Shown: positions 56,919-64,000 of the stretch, piece by piece
Layout: every line of letters starts with the position of its first letter
Numbering within the stretch: position 1 is the first letter of the stretch
NCBI GenBank assembly: GCA_905235305.1
Contig: CAJOLC010000017.1
Location: 1-64,000 of the forward strand
Direction: 5' to 3'
DNA: 64,000 nt
From: an uncultured Bacteroidaceae bacterium
GTDB lineage: Bacteria; Bacteroidota; Bacteroidia; Bacteroidales; Bacteroidaceae
Notes under the pieces: generated by a model
The model's database searches: none
What the model was told of the DNA's origin: nothing
Seen by the model: only the letters and a program-made list of their open reading frames with translations
Made by a program: the position numbers and the translations under genes

Positions 56919-58324
56919 AGGGCCTTCCCAATTAGTTTCTCTTCCAGCTCATCAAGGTGGCGCTGCAACCCTTTGTCCACTTTCAGCCTCCCGTCTATGG
57001 TTTTTATGCCATGCAAGACGGTGGCATGGTCTCTGTTGCCAACGTAAATGCCTATCTTGCTTGCTGTCATTTTCGTGTGCTTATGGGCCAGATACATGCT
57101 CATCTGGCGAACAGTTACGATATCTGCTTTCCTGCTCTTGCCAAAGATTTCCTCCTCCTTTACATTGAAGTGATTACAGGTGCAAGAGATGATTTGGTCG
57201 ATGGTCACAATCTTTTTCTCCACCTTTGTCCTGCCTGCCAATATCCTTTGGGCAAATTCCAAGTCTATGTCCTTGCCATAGACAACCGAATAGGCAAGCA
57301 AACTGTGAATGATGCCTTCCAATTCTCGGACGCTGTTGCTGACATTGCTCGATATGTAATCCAGTACATCGTCGGGAATGTTCAGGCCATCGTGCTTCAC
57401 AATGCTGTGCAGAATGCTTCGACGCAGACTCTCTTCAGGCTTCTCCATCTCGGCCATCAGCCCACTCTTGAAACGGGTGATGAGTCTGTCCTCCATACCT
57501 TGTAGCGAGACAGGCGGGCGGTCACATGTCATGATAATCTGCTTGCCATTCCTTCTAAGATGGTCGAAGATATGGAAGAAAGCGTTCTGAGTAGCCGTCA
57601 TGCCAGCCAGCTCCTGCATATCATCCACGATAAGCATATCGATGCTCTGGTAGAAGTGCATGAAGTCATTGAAGACATTGTTCTTTCTGGCATCTGTGAA
57701 TTGCACCATGAAGAGGTGAGCACTCAGGTAGAGTACGCGCTTGTCGGGGTGCAGCTCTTTCGTTCGCAAGCCGATGGCATTGACAAGGTGCGTCTTGCCT
57801 ACACCGCTCGGACCATATATAAAGAGCGGATTGAAGGTCATCTGCTCGGGATGTTCGGCAATTGCTTGCCCCACACTTCTGGGCAACTTATTGCTTGTGC
57901 CCTCTATGAAGTTGGAGAAAGTCTGGTGAACATTGAGTTGCGAGTCGAGGTCCTCTGCCATGCCTACAGCCTGGGCCATGGTTGGCGATTGGTTTGCAGC
58001 AAAGGCGCTAGGGGCTGCCTCGGTAACCATATTGCCATCGCTCTCCTGACTGACCGTCACATTGTCTGCGACCTCTACTTGATAGTATAGAGCGACATCC
58101 TCACCAAAGAACCGTCCGATGGTAATATGAATGAGACGGCGGAAGTGCTCCTCCAGATATTCGAAGAAGAACTGCGACGGTGTGTATACCGTCAGTTCCT
58201 TCTTCGCAGCATCATACTGCTTGATTCTCATTGGCGAGAACCAAGTCTGGTACTGCTGCTCGCTAACGTTGCTGCGGAACATATCCATGCAACGCTGCCA
58301 TAATATCTGAGTTTTCTCGTTCAC
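56915..58324 (-). CDS. dnaA: Chromosomal replication initiator DnaA
   Basis: About 469 residues from GTG at 58324 (NEKTQILWQRCMDMF), the start that matches relatives; the frame opens 12 codons earlier at a TTG across a TA-rich tract. Domain I lies in the first 90 residues. The AAA+ ATPase has Walker A IYGPSGVGKTHLVNA and Walker B MLIVDDMQ. The C-terminal DNA-binding domain has the signature RDHATVLHGIKTI. It initiates replication at oriC; I find no DnaA-box cluster beside it. It leads an operon with the fusion nitroreductase and folB. Confidence 0.97.
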   Translation of the reverse strand: MNEKTQILWQRCMDMFRSNVSEQQYQTWFSPMRIKQYDAAKKELTVYTPSQFFFEYLEEHFRRLIHITIGRFFGEDVALYYQVEVADNVTVSQESDGNMVTEAAPSAFAANQSPTMAQAVGMAEDLDSQLNVHQTFSNFIEGTSNKLPRSVGQAIAEHPEQMTFNPLFIYGPSGVGKTHLVNAIGLRTKELHPDKRVLYLSAHLFMVQFTDARKNNVFNDFMHFYQSIDMLIVDDMQELAGMTATQNAFFHIFDHLRRNGKQIIMTCDRPPVSLQGMEDRLITRFKSGLMAEMEKPEESLRRSILHSIVKHDGLNIPDDVLDYISSNVSNSVRELEGIIHSLLAYSVVYGKDIDLEFAQRILAGRTKVEKKIVTIDQIISCTCNHFNVKEEEIFGKSRKADIVTVRQMSMYLAHKHTKMTASKIGIYVGNRDHATVLHGIKTIDGRLKVDKGLQRHLDELEEKLIGKAL

Positions 58325-58404
58325 CTTATATATATTATAATGTATATTGGTTCCCCTCAAGAGGGAGCCGAATAGGCCATTTTTCGTTTTGGCGAATTCG
58401 AGTG

Positions 58405-58436
58405 CAAAGATACTATTATTTCCTCAATCCGCCAAA
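58405..58436 (-). promoter_or_regulatory. dnaA promoter
   Basis: TTTG (58436-58433), 20 bases, TATCTTTG (58412-58405) on the minus strand. The leader to the GTG start is about 75 bases and includes a TA-rich tract. Confidence 0.8.
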
Positions 58437-58536
58437 CTTTTCATCTTGCTATGGGAAGTACTTACAACACTAACTTATTGTAATTCAGCAAGCCGAACAA
58501 AAAGGAAGTCTTTTCCATCTTCACTCCTCTTGCATA

Positions 58537-58566
58537 TTTGCATTCATTTGAAATACAGTATCTTTG
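58537..58566 (+). promoter_or_regulatory. Promoter of small stand-alone transcription unit
   Basis: TTTG (58537-58540), 18 bases, TATCTTTG (58559-58566). No long gene follows for 500 bases, only the small ORF at 58809 and then a hairpin terminator. Confidence 0.7.
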
Positions 58567-58808
58567 TCCTCTTTAGGCTTTCGTTTCCCAATCATCATCC
58601 CTTGCCTTTCACACTTCATTATTAGTCAGTTAGTATCGGGGTAACATTCAGTCCTTCATTCTGCATTATTTCATTAAAATCTAAACAGGGAAGAAAATAA
58701 CTTAAAGAATAAAATCATACATCATTCTCACAATAAAACGCCCGGCATTTACGTTTTTCATATAGAAACGCTACAATTCACAAACTCATTTTTAATAACC
58801 ACCCGCCT
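58567..58808 (+). other. Long leader of the small transcription unit
   Basis: About 240 bases, AT-rich, between the promoter at 58537 and the 38-codon ORF. No gene, no DnaA boxes and no riboswitch family that I recognise. Confidence 0.4.
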
Positions 58809-58925
58809 ATGGAACAACCATTACCCCTTCCTTATTTTCAGCCAAGCACTGCCGTACTGGCAAATATACGTCAGTTTGCCCGCGCCTATCGGCCACAACC
58901 CGGTGTTTGTTCAGCGATGGCTTAA
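58809..58925 (+). CDS. Small protein of 38 residues, Bacteroidota small-ORF type
   Basis: ATG at 58809, stop TAA at 58923-58925. The sequence (MEQPLPLPYFQPS, then ANIRQFARAYRPQ) resembles short conserved hypothetical proteins of Bacteroidota with a PxxxPS...IRQFARxY pattern, as I recall them. It sits alone between its own promoter (58537) and a terminator (59017), with a leader of about 235 bases. Function unknown; it could be a small protein, a leader peptide or part of a regulatory RNA. Confidence 0.6.
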   Translation: MEQPLPLPYFQPSTAVLANIRQFARAYRPQPGVCSAMA

Positions 58926-59016
58926 AGCATTGCCCGTTCCTATTTCTCTCTATTTCCTAAGGTCATAGAATGGCATTAAGCAAGAAGCCTTTGCGTTTCA
59001 ATTAGTGCTCAGATAC

Positions 59017-59046
59017 AGTGGGAGCTGATTCTGCTCCCACTTTAAC
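59017..59046 (+). terminator. Terminator of small transcription unit, before rpe
   Basis: AGTGGGAGC (59017-59025) pairs with GCTCCCACT (59033-59041) around a 7-base loop, followed by TTAACTT. It lies 35 bases before the rpe start, so it may also attenuate rpe. Confidence 0.8.
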
Positions 59047-59080
59047 TTAAGAACCCCCATTCCCAATCTTCTGTATCCCG

Positions 59081-59722
59081 ATGCTTTCCCCATCATTATT
59101 ATCCGCTAACTTCGCCAATCTTGAAGCCGAGATGACGTGGTTCAACCAAAGCAGTGCCGACTGGCTCCATATTGATGTCATGGACGGAGTCTTCGTGCCC
59201 AACATTTCCTTCGGCTTTCCCGTCTTGAAACATGTGGCTCGCATTTGCCAGAAGCCACTCGACGTGCACCTCATGATTGTGCAGCCCGAGAAGTTCATCG
59301 GTGAAGTGAAGGCCCTCGGTGCATACTTGATGAACGTCCACTACGAGGCATGTCCTCACCTGCATCGTGTCGTTGGCCAGATACATGAAGCTGGCATGAA
59401 GGCTGGTGTCACCCTCAATCCTGCCACGCCTGTCTGTGTTCTGAAGGACATTGCTGCCGACGTGGACCTCGTCTTGCTGATGAGTGTCAACCCTGGCTTC
59501 GGTGGACAGAAGTTCATACCACATACTTTGGATAAGGTCAGAGAGTTGCGTGAGTTGCTCGACAGTACTGGCAGCCATGCTCTCATTGAGGTGGATGGTG
59601 GAGTAAACATGGAGACGGGCAAGTTGCTGAGGCAAGCCGGCGCAGATGTCCTCGTTGCCGGCAACGCCATCTTTGCGGCTCCCGACCCTGCGAAGGCATG
59701 TGAGGAACTTGCCCAGCTGTAA
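59081..59722 (+). CDS. rpe: Ribulose-phosphate 3-epimerase
   Basis: 213 residues. Interconverts ribulose-5-phosphate and xylulose-5-phosphate in the pentose phosphate pathway. TIM-barrel signatures: SPSLLSANFANL (3-14), LHIDVMDGVFVPNISFG (about 29-45), LDVHLMI, LLMSVNPGFGGQKFI and IEVDGGVN, carrying the catalytic aspartates and metal histidines. Full length. No separate promoter is evident between the small-unit terminator and the start, so it may depend on read-through. Confidence 0.95.
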   Translation: MLSPSLLSANFANLEAEMTWFNQSSADWLHIDVMDGVFVPNISFGFPVLKHVARICQKPLDVHLMIVQPEKFIGEVKALGAYLMNVHYEACPHLHRVVGQIHEAGMKAGVTLNPATPVCVLKDIAADVDLVLLMSVNPGFGGQKFIPHTLDKVRELRELLDSTGSHALIEVDGGVNMETGKLLRQAGADVLVAGNAIFAAPDPAKACEELAQL

Positions 59723-59813
59723 AGAGCCTCGGGTTACCAACCATTTCTGCCCACTTTCCTATTCTCTGTATATCCTTATCTTTGGGGTTGGAATACGCTA
59801 AACCATCTGCTCT

Positions 59814-60938
59814 ATGATAGTCCAGCATCCGATGTTATGGTGCGCCGCTGCGTTGATGACGGGCACTGCCGTCGGGCTGAACTATCCCCTACCTTACTAT
59901 CTGCCGATGCTTGTCGCAGCGGTCGTCGGATGCACCTTGACAAGAAAGACATTTCATCTCCACGATGCCTTGACGCTCTTTGTCTGGTTCCTCCTGGGAT
60001 GCAGCAGGGCATCCGCTGTCTCATATTATGATGGCGAACCGGCTTGGCAACAGGTTGTCAGGCAGAAGGCTAAGGCTGCGCAGGAGACTCTGGTGGCAAG
60101 GCTGGAGAGGTCGGGCGTATCGTCCGAGACACTTGCCCTAAGTGAGGCACTGGTGGTAGGCAAGAGGGATGACTTGAGCCGTGAGACGAAACAAGCTTAC
60201 CGGCAGGTTGGTGTGAGCCACCTGCTGGCATTGAGCGGCATGCACCTGGGCATCATCTACGGCTTTCTCTACTTCATCTTCATTCGATGGGTACGCTTCA
60301 GCCAATGGCGCTGGCATGCGCTGCCGCTCATTCTGCTCCTTCTGTGGGGCTATGCCATGGTGGCTGGGATGCCTGTCTCGCTGGTGAGGGCGGCGCTGAT
60401 GCTTACTGTCCTGACCATTCTTCACCTGATGGGATACAATACCGACCCGTTGCACCCGCTGGCGCTGAGTGCCATCATCATCCTGCTTATAGCGCCCACG
60501 GAGCTGCTCAGCATCAGTTTCCAGTTGTCCTTCGCGGCTGTATTCTTCATCCTGGCACTGTGGCAGCCTCTCTCGGAGCGTTTCGAGAGGATGACGTGGG
60601 CGGTGGAGGTGATTCTCGTATCGTGCGTGGCGAGCCTTGGCACCCTGCCGCTCATTGCATACCACTTCCATCAAGTGCCGCTGGCAGGCCCCTTACTGAG
60701 TCTGATTCTCATACCCTTGACAACCCTCTACATCTATCTGACCATCGCCGCAATGCTGTTCCCCATAGCGGCGCTGGGGTGGTTGCTGAACAACCTGGCT
60801 GCCTTGCAGGAATGGCTTCTTGGCCTTGCCGGCAACATTCCCCATACAGTGCTGACGGATGTCTACCCGAGCGCCGAGGTGATAGCCATGATGTATGGGG
60901 CAATGCTAATTGCCATCGTCAGGTTGCGAACGAGGTGA
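59814..60938 (+). CDS. Short ComEC/Rec2-type membrane protein
   Basis: 374 residues, about eight to ten membrane segments. The competence domain core is present: SEALVVGKRDDLSRETKQAY, GVSHLLALSGMHLGIIYG, MVAGMPVSLVRAALM. Compared with full ComEC (about 700-800 residues), the C-terminal metallo-beta-lactamase domain is missing and the N-terminal part is shortened. The stop is followed by no MBL fragment in any frame. It could be a reduced DNA-uptake channel or a remnant. It follows rpe by about 90 bases. Confidence 0.85.
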   Translation: MIVQHPMLWCAAALMTGTAVGLNYPLPYYLPMLVAAVVGCTLTRKTFHLHDALTLFVWFLLGCSRASAVSYYDGEPAWQQVVRQKAKAAQETLVARLERSGVSSETLALSEALVVGKRDDLSRETKQAYRQVGVSHLLALSGMHLGIIYGFLYFIFIRWVRFSQWRWHALPLILLLLWGYAMVAGMPVSLVRAALMLTVLTILHLMGYNTDPLHPLALSAIIILLIAPTELLSISFQLSFAAVFFILALWQPLSERFERMTWAVEVILVSCVASLGTLPLIAYHFHQVPLAGPLLSLILIPLTTLYIYLTIAAMLFPIAALGWLLNNLAALQEWLLGLAGNIPHTVLTDVYPSAEVIAMMYGAMLIAIVRLRTR

Positions 60939-61032
60939 GTCGGCGGGAGGAACGGCAAGGCCATCATAGTGCTCCGTACCTGCACAGCAAACGCTCCATG
61001 CCACGGCGGTAATATGCGTTGCGATGTTCTTA

Positions 61033-62865
61033 TTAGTCGTTTGAGAAGTCGGCAAGCACCTGGCGATAGACGGCCAAGACGGAACTCTTGCGGATAAAAC
61101 CGACGAACAATCCCTCTTCATCTACGACGGGAAGCGTCCAGGCGCCTGTCCTGTCGAACGTACCAACCACCACCTCCATCGGATCATTCACGGAGAGAAG
61201 AGCCTCGGGCTGTGTCATGAGCTGCGACACAGCAAAGTCCCTGAATAATTCCGTGCGGAAGACGAGGTGACGGATATCGTCCAGATAAACGGCTCCGACG
61301 AACTGCATCTGCTTGTTCACTACGGGGAAGACGTGGTTCTTGCTGTTCGAAACCTGTGCAGCAACGTCGCCTAAGTTCATATCAGGATAGAGGACCTGGT
61401 CGAAGTGCTGTATGACGCTGTCCATGCTCATCAGTGTCAGGACGGACTTGTCGGTGTGGTGCGTGAGCAGTTCGCCGCGTTGTGCAAGCCGCATGGCGTA
61501 GATGCTGTGCGGTTCGAAAAAGCGTATGGTGAGGTAAGAGCCCGTGGCCACAATCATCAGCGGCATGAAGAGCGCGTAGCCGCCCGTGAGTTCTGCGATG
61601 AGAAAGATGCCCGTCAGGGGTGCATGCATCACGCCGCTCATCAGTCCGCACATGCCTAGCATGGCAAAGTTACGCTCCGGAATGTCGAAGCCCAGCACAT
61701 CGTACATATTCCACAAGCGGCAGAAGATGAATCCGCAGATGCATCCCAGGAACAGACTGGGCGCGAAGATACCGCCGCAGCCGCCGCCTCCGTTGGTGGC
61801 TGTGGAAGCAAACACCTTGAAGACAACTATGAGAAAGAGGTAGACGAGGAGGTGATTGGAACCATAGAAAAGCGACCTGTCCATCGCCATATCCCAGTCG
61901 GCCTGCCCGCTGCCGTTGAGCAGAAGGGAGATGAGATCGTAGCCCTCGCCGTAGAGCGACGGGAAGAGATAGATGAGCAAGCTCAGCATGACGGCTCCCA
62001 AGAGGAACCTCTGGAAGCGACCTTCCAGCCTGCGGAACACGCCCTCGAGCATATTCATCGTCCGAGTGAAGTAGAGGGCGACCAGTCCGCACACGATGCC
62101 CAGGGCAATGTAGGCAGGGACTCGGCTCACCACGAAGGCGTCCTGGAGGTGGAATTCAAAGATGGGTTGCGTGCCAGAGACAGCGAAGGTAAGTCCGGCA
62201 GCCGTGACGCTCGTCACGAGCAACGGCAAGAGGCTGGTCATCGTCAAGTCAATCATCAGCACTTCAAGCACGAAGACCAGTCCGGCAATGGGTGCTTTGA
62301 AAATGCCGGCAACGGCTCCGGCGGCTCCACAACCCACCAAAAGCATCATGTACTTATTGCTCAGTCGGCATACCTGACCGAGCGAACTGCCTATGGCACT
62401 GCCTGTGAGGACGATGGGGGCCTCTGCTCCGACGCTACCACCGAAACCGATTGTGATGGCAGAAGCCACGACGGATGTCCAGGTGTTATGCGGTTTTATG
62501 CGGCTTTGCTTACGAGCTATGGCAAAGAGTATCTTGGTGACTCCGTGGCTGATGTCGTCTCTGACGATGTACTTAATAAAGAGCATCGTCAGCCAAATAC
62601 CGACGACGGGATAGACGAGGTAGAGGAAGTTGGCGCCTGTGACAGAGAACTGGTGCGTCAGCACATACTCAATCTGGGCGATGAGCCACTTCAGCGAAAG
62701 CCCGGCACAAGCGGTGAAGATGCCGACAAGGAAGCTGATGAGCAAGACAAAGCTCTTGTCGGAGAGATTTCTTCTGCGCCACCGGAGCAGCCAAGCTATG
62801 AAGTTACGACCATTGACCATTGAACATTGAACATTGAGAGCGGTAGCAAATTCTTCACTCTTCAC
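61033..62865 (-). CDS. ClC-type chloride channel/antiporter with CBS pair
   Basis: 610 residues if started at GTG 62865; ATG 62820 (MVNGRNFIAWLL) is an alternative giving 595. The ClC core shows GFGGSVGAEAPIVLTGSAIGS (selectivity-filter region, about 143-163), GCGAAGAVAGIFKAPIAGLVF and NGGGGCGGIFAPSLFLG. A C-terminal CBS pair (about 480-600) is present. A glutamate at the gating site (GAEAP) suggests H+/Cl- exchange. Two heptamer arrays (62811-62838, 62850-62884) cover the start region, so the true start is uncertain. It lies just after the Sua5/YrdC gene. Confidence 0.92.
   Translation of the reverse strand: MKSEEFATALNVQCSMVNGRNFIAWLLRWRRRNLSDKSFVLLISFLVGIFTACAGLSLKWLIAQIEYVLTHQFSVTGANFLYLVYPVVGIWLTMLFIKYIVRDDISHGVTKILFAIARKQSRIKPHNTWTSVVASAITIGFGGSVGAEAPIVLTGSAIGSSLGQVCRLSNKYMMLLVGCGAAGAVAGIFKAPIAGLVFVLEVLMIDLTMTSLLPLLVTSVTAAGLTFAVSGTQPIFEFHLQDAFVVSRVPAYIALGIVCGLVALYFTRTMNMLEGVFRRLEGRFQRFLLGAVMLSLLIYLFPSLYGEGYDLISLLLNGSGQADWDMAMDRSLFYGSNHLLVYLFLIVVFKVFASTATNGGGGCGGIFAPSLFLGCICGFIFCRLWNMYDVLGFDIPERNFAMLGMCGLMSGVMHAPLTGIFLIAELTGGYALFMPLMIVATGSYLTIRFFEPHSIYAMRLAQRGELLTHHTDKSVLTLMSMDSVIQHFDQVLYPDMNLGDVAAQVSNSKNHVFPVVNKQMQFVGAVYLDDIRHLVFRTELFRDFAVSQLMTQPEALLSVNDPMEVVVGTFDRTGAWTLPVVDEEGLFVGFIRKSSVLAVYRQVLADFSND
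62811..62838. repeat. CATTGAC-type heptamer tract at ClC gene start
   Basis: Four heptamers: CATTGAC, CATTGAA, CATTGAA, CATTGAG (plus strand). It lies within or next to the first codons of the ClC gene. The unit is the same as in proA at 17013. Confidence 0.85.
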
Positions 62866-62884
62866 TCTTCATTCTTCACTCTTC
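62850..62884. repeat. GAAGAGT heptamer tract at ClC gene start
   Basis: On the minus strand five heptamers alternate GAAGAGT and GAAGAAT. ATG codons formed at unit borders are in different frames, and the GTG at 62865 lies within the tract. The tract starts in the stop codon of the Sua5/YrdC gene. Confidence 0.85.
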
Positions 62885-63428
62885 ATTTCCTTATTATCTT
62901 CACCTGTCCGTCGAGGCTTAGCTTGATGATTTGGCTTGGCTTCGACTTCGTCAAATCGTTTTGGCGGGAGCGCATGACGTAGTCCACGCCTTGCCTTATC
63001 TCGTCCGATATTTCATTGAAGCACGCAGGTGAAGGCTCGCCGCTGATGTTTGCGCTGGTGCTCACGACAGCTTTCTGGAAGCGGTAGCATAGCTCGTGGC
63101 TGATGTTCTCCTTCGTCACACGCAGTCCAACACTGCCGTCCTCAGCGATGAGACTCGGCGCAAGGCCCGTCGCTCCGTCCAGTATCAGCGTCAGCGGCCT
63201 CTCGGCAAACTCAACAAGGTCCCATGCCACGTCGGGCACTCGCCGCAGGTATCTCTGCATACGGTCAGCACTGTCCACCAGGCAAATCATAGCCTTTGAG
63301 TCCTCGCGCCTCTTGAGCTCGAAGATACGCCTCACGGCATTCTCGTTGCTGGCATCGCATCCGATGCCCCAAATCGTGTCCGTCGGGTACAGGATAAGCC
63401 CGCCCTCACGCAGCGTCTGCACTGCCAT
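62883..63428 (-). CDS. Sua5/YciO/YrdC family threonylcarbamoyl-AMP synthase
   Basis: 181 residues from ATG 63428. It makes threonylcarbamoyl-AMP for t6A modification of tRNA. The YrdC core is clear: GGLILYPTDTIWGIGCDASN, LKRREDSKAMICLV, RPLTLILDGA, VGLRVTKEN, and VVSTSANISGEPSP. The linker and extra Sua5 domain are absent, as in TsaC. Upstream in-frame codons read EHDTEAEDIR, similar to the start of relatives, but no usual start codon is there; the promoter -7 box is at 63483-63476. Confidence 0.92.
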   Translation of the reverse strand: MAVQTLREGGLILYPTDTIWGIGCDASNENAVRRIFELKRREDSKAMICLVDSADRMQRYLRRVPDVAWDLVEFAERPLTLILDGATGLAPSLIAEDGSVGLRVTKENISHELCYRFQKAVVSTSANISGEPSPACFNEISDEIRQGVDYVMRSRQNDLTKSKPSQIIKLSLDGQVKIIRK

Positions 63429-63475
63429 TCGTATGTCTTCCGCTTCTGTGTCATGCTCTATCTTGTATTCGTCTG

Positions 63476-63483
63476 CAAAGGTA
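63476..63483 (-). promoter_or_regulatory. -7 box for Sua5/YrdC gene
   Basis: TACCTTTG on the minus strand, 47 bases upstream of the ATG at 63428. The flanking 20 bases match those of the rRNA promoter at 491. Confidence 0.6.
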
Positions 63484-63622
63484 CGGCTTTTTTGACGAAT
63501 AAAGCCAGATAAAGCCGCATTATTTAAGATAAACGGGGAATTCCTGCAAAATAATCTTCATTAGATAAGTCTTTTTCCGTATTTTTTTCGTCATATAAGT
63601 GAAGGCACATAAATAATAAATA

Positions 63623-63724
63623 ATGGAAGCATTCAGCCACAAGGAAACTGAGCAGCTGATGTATTCGGAGCGGCAAAGAATGTTGCAATATGCCTGCTAT
63701 CGACTCGGAAATCCCCGCGACGGA
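63623..63724 (+). pseudogene. Truncated sigma-70-like N-terminus
   Basis: From ATG 63623 about 34 codons read like the start of a short sigma-70 family factor (EQLMYSERQRMLQYACYRLG, then NPRD). After this the frame continues to 63826 with sequence that does not look like sigma region 2, and no other frame continues it. It is probably a gene fragment cut off by an older rearrangement; the match rests on a short segment. Confidence 0.45.
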
Positions 63725-63978
63725 CTTTGGCATGGAGAGAAAAGGTCGGATGAAATCCAACAATCACCTCGGGCACATTTCCGCAGAAGCAAACGTGTTG
63801 CAAGCAAACTACTAACGTGTCAATAGGGCTTTACAGCCATATAAGTATTCTAATTGGAGGGGAAAGGGGGTTGTTTTAACCCGAATCGGTCAATAGACTT
63901 GCCTACCTTGTCTACACCTCTCCCCTTCCTTTCGCTGATCTCTCATGTTTTCATCCTTAAATCCTACCCTCCATTCAT
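63725..63978. other. Gene-free end region
   Basis: Nothing recognisable as a gene. A partial inverted repeat GGAGGGGAAAGG / CCTCTCCCCTTCC spans about 63856-63933. Confidence 0.4.
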
Positions 63979-64000
63979 CAACATGGCATAGTGCGTTGCT
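63979..64000. repeat. Start of a further array-like sequence at window end
   Basis: GGCATAGTGCGTTG matches the first unit of the array at 11849 (GCATAGTGCGTT). The window ends before periodicity can be judged. Confidence 0.4.

Noticed and set aside
58361..59080. oriC next to dnaA
   Set aside because: The stretch is AT-rich, but I found no cluster of TTATNCACA-type boxes; the promoter, small ORF and terminator explain much of it.

Overview
The window is a piece of a Bacteroidota chromosome, most likely Prevotellaceae (Prevotella or a close relative). The evidence is: promoters of the Bacteroidota type (TTTG, about 19 bp, TAnnTTTG) and few Shine-Dalgarno sites; a SusC/SusD outer-membrane import locus; the Bacteroidota arginine route through an N-succinylornithine carbamoyltransferase; a long SecA preceded by a DUF4105 (Lnb-type) gene; and secreted proteins with a type-IX-like C-terminal tail. 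Base composition is moderately GC-rich. I see no prophage, CRISPR array, tRNA gene or intact insertion sequence.

Layout. 1-175: 5' end of a 16S rRNA gene (minus), its leader and a clear promoter. 960-8904: acyltransferase, OmpA-like barrel protein, and an AraC regulator divergent from a TolC/HlyD/MFS efflux operon that ends in a small winged-helix gene. 8954-12957: rluD-type gene with a PASTA protein, cutC, a nitroreductase and a small secreted protein. 13040-23734: an eleven-gene arginine/proline cluster on the minus strand in the order argR, GNAT, argG, argC, argD, proC, proB, proA, XRE-cupin regulator, acyl-CoA synthetase, argF'. Many neighbours overlap by 4 bp. A cluster of TGCATA sites in front of argR looks like an ArgR operator. 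23899-27903: coaX, an outer-membrane protein, lptC and a CNNM/CorC protein. 28601-37631: lnb-like DUF4105 gene, a degenerate alkaline-phosphatase homologue, secA, a small acidic protein and a PpiD-type foldase. 38403-52990: a six-gene minus-strand locus of susC, susD, zinc metallopeptidase lipoprotein, DUF4302 lipoprotein, a 1382-residue modular secreted protein and an M6 metalloprotease. 53465-58324: carboxyltransferase-like protein without a biotinyl lysine, folB, a nitroreductase carrying a class II ribonucleotide reductase tail, and dnaA. 58537-63428: a small stand-alone transcription unit, rpe, a short ComEC, a ClC channel and a Sua5/YrdC protein. The end holds a truncated sigma-factor-like start.

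The most unusual layer is repetitive DNA. At least six loci carry arrays with a strict 22-bp period. Two of these sit inside copies of a diverged dispersed element of about 400 bp. Separately, tandem heptamers (unit CATTGAC and relatives) lie inside proA and at the start of the ClC gene, where unit number decides the reading frame. argC holds a GC-rich palindromic insertion plus a one-base frame break, and the DUF4302 gene is also broken by one base. Either this genome has several switchable or decaying genes, or the assembly has errors at short repeats and homopolymers; read-level checks would tell these apart.
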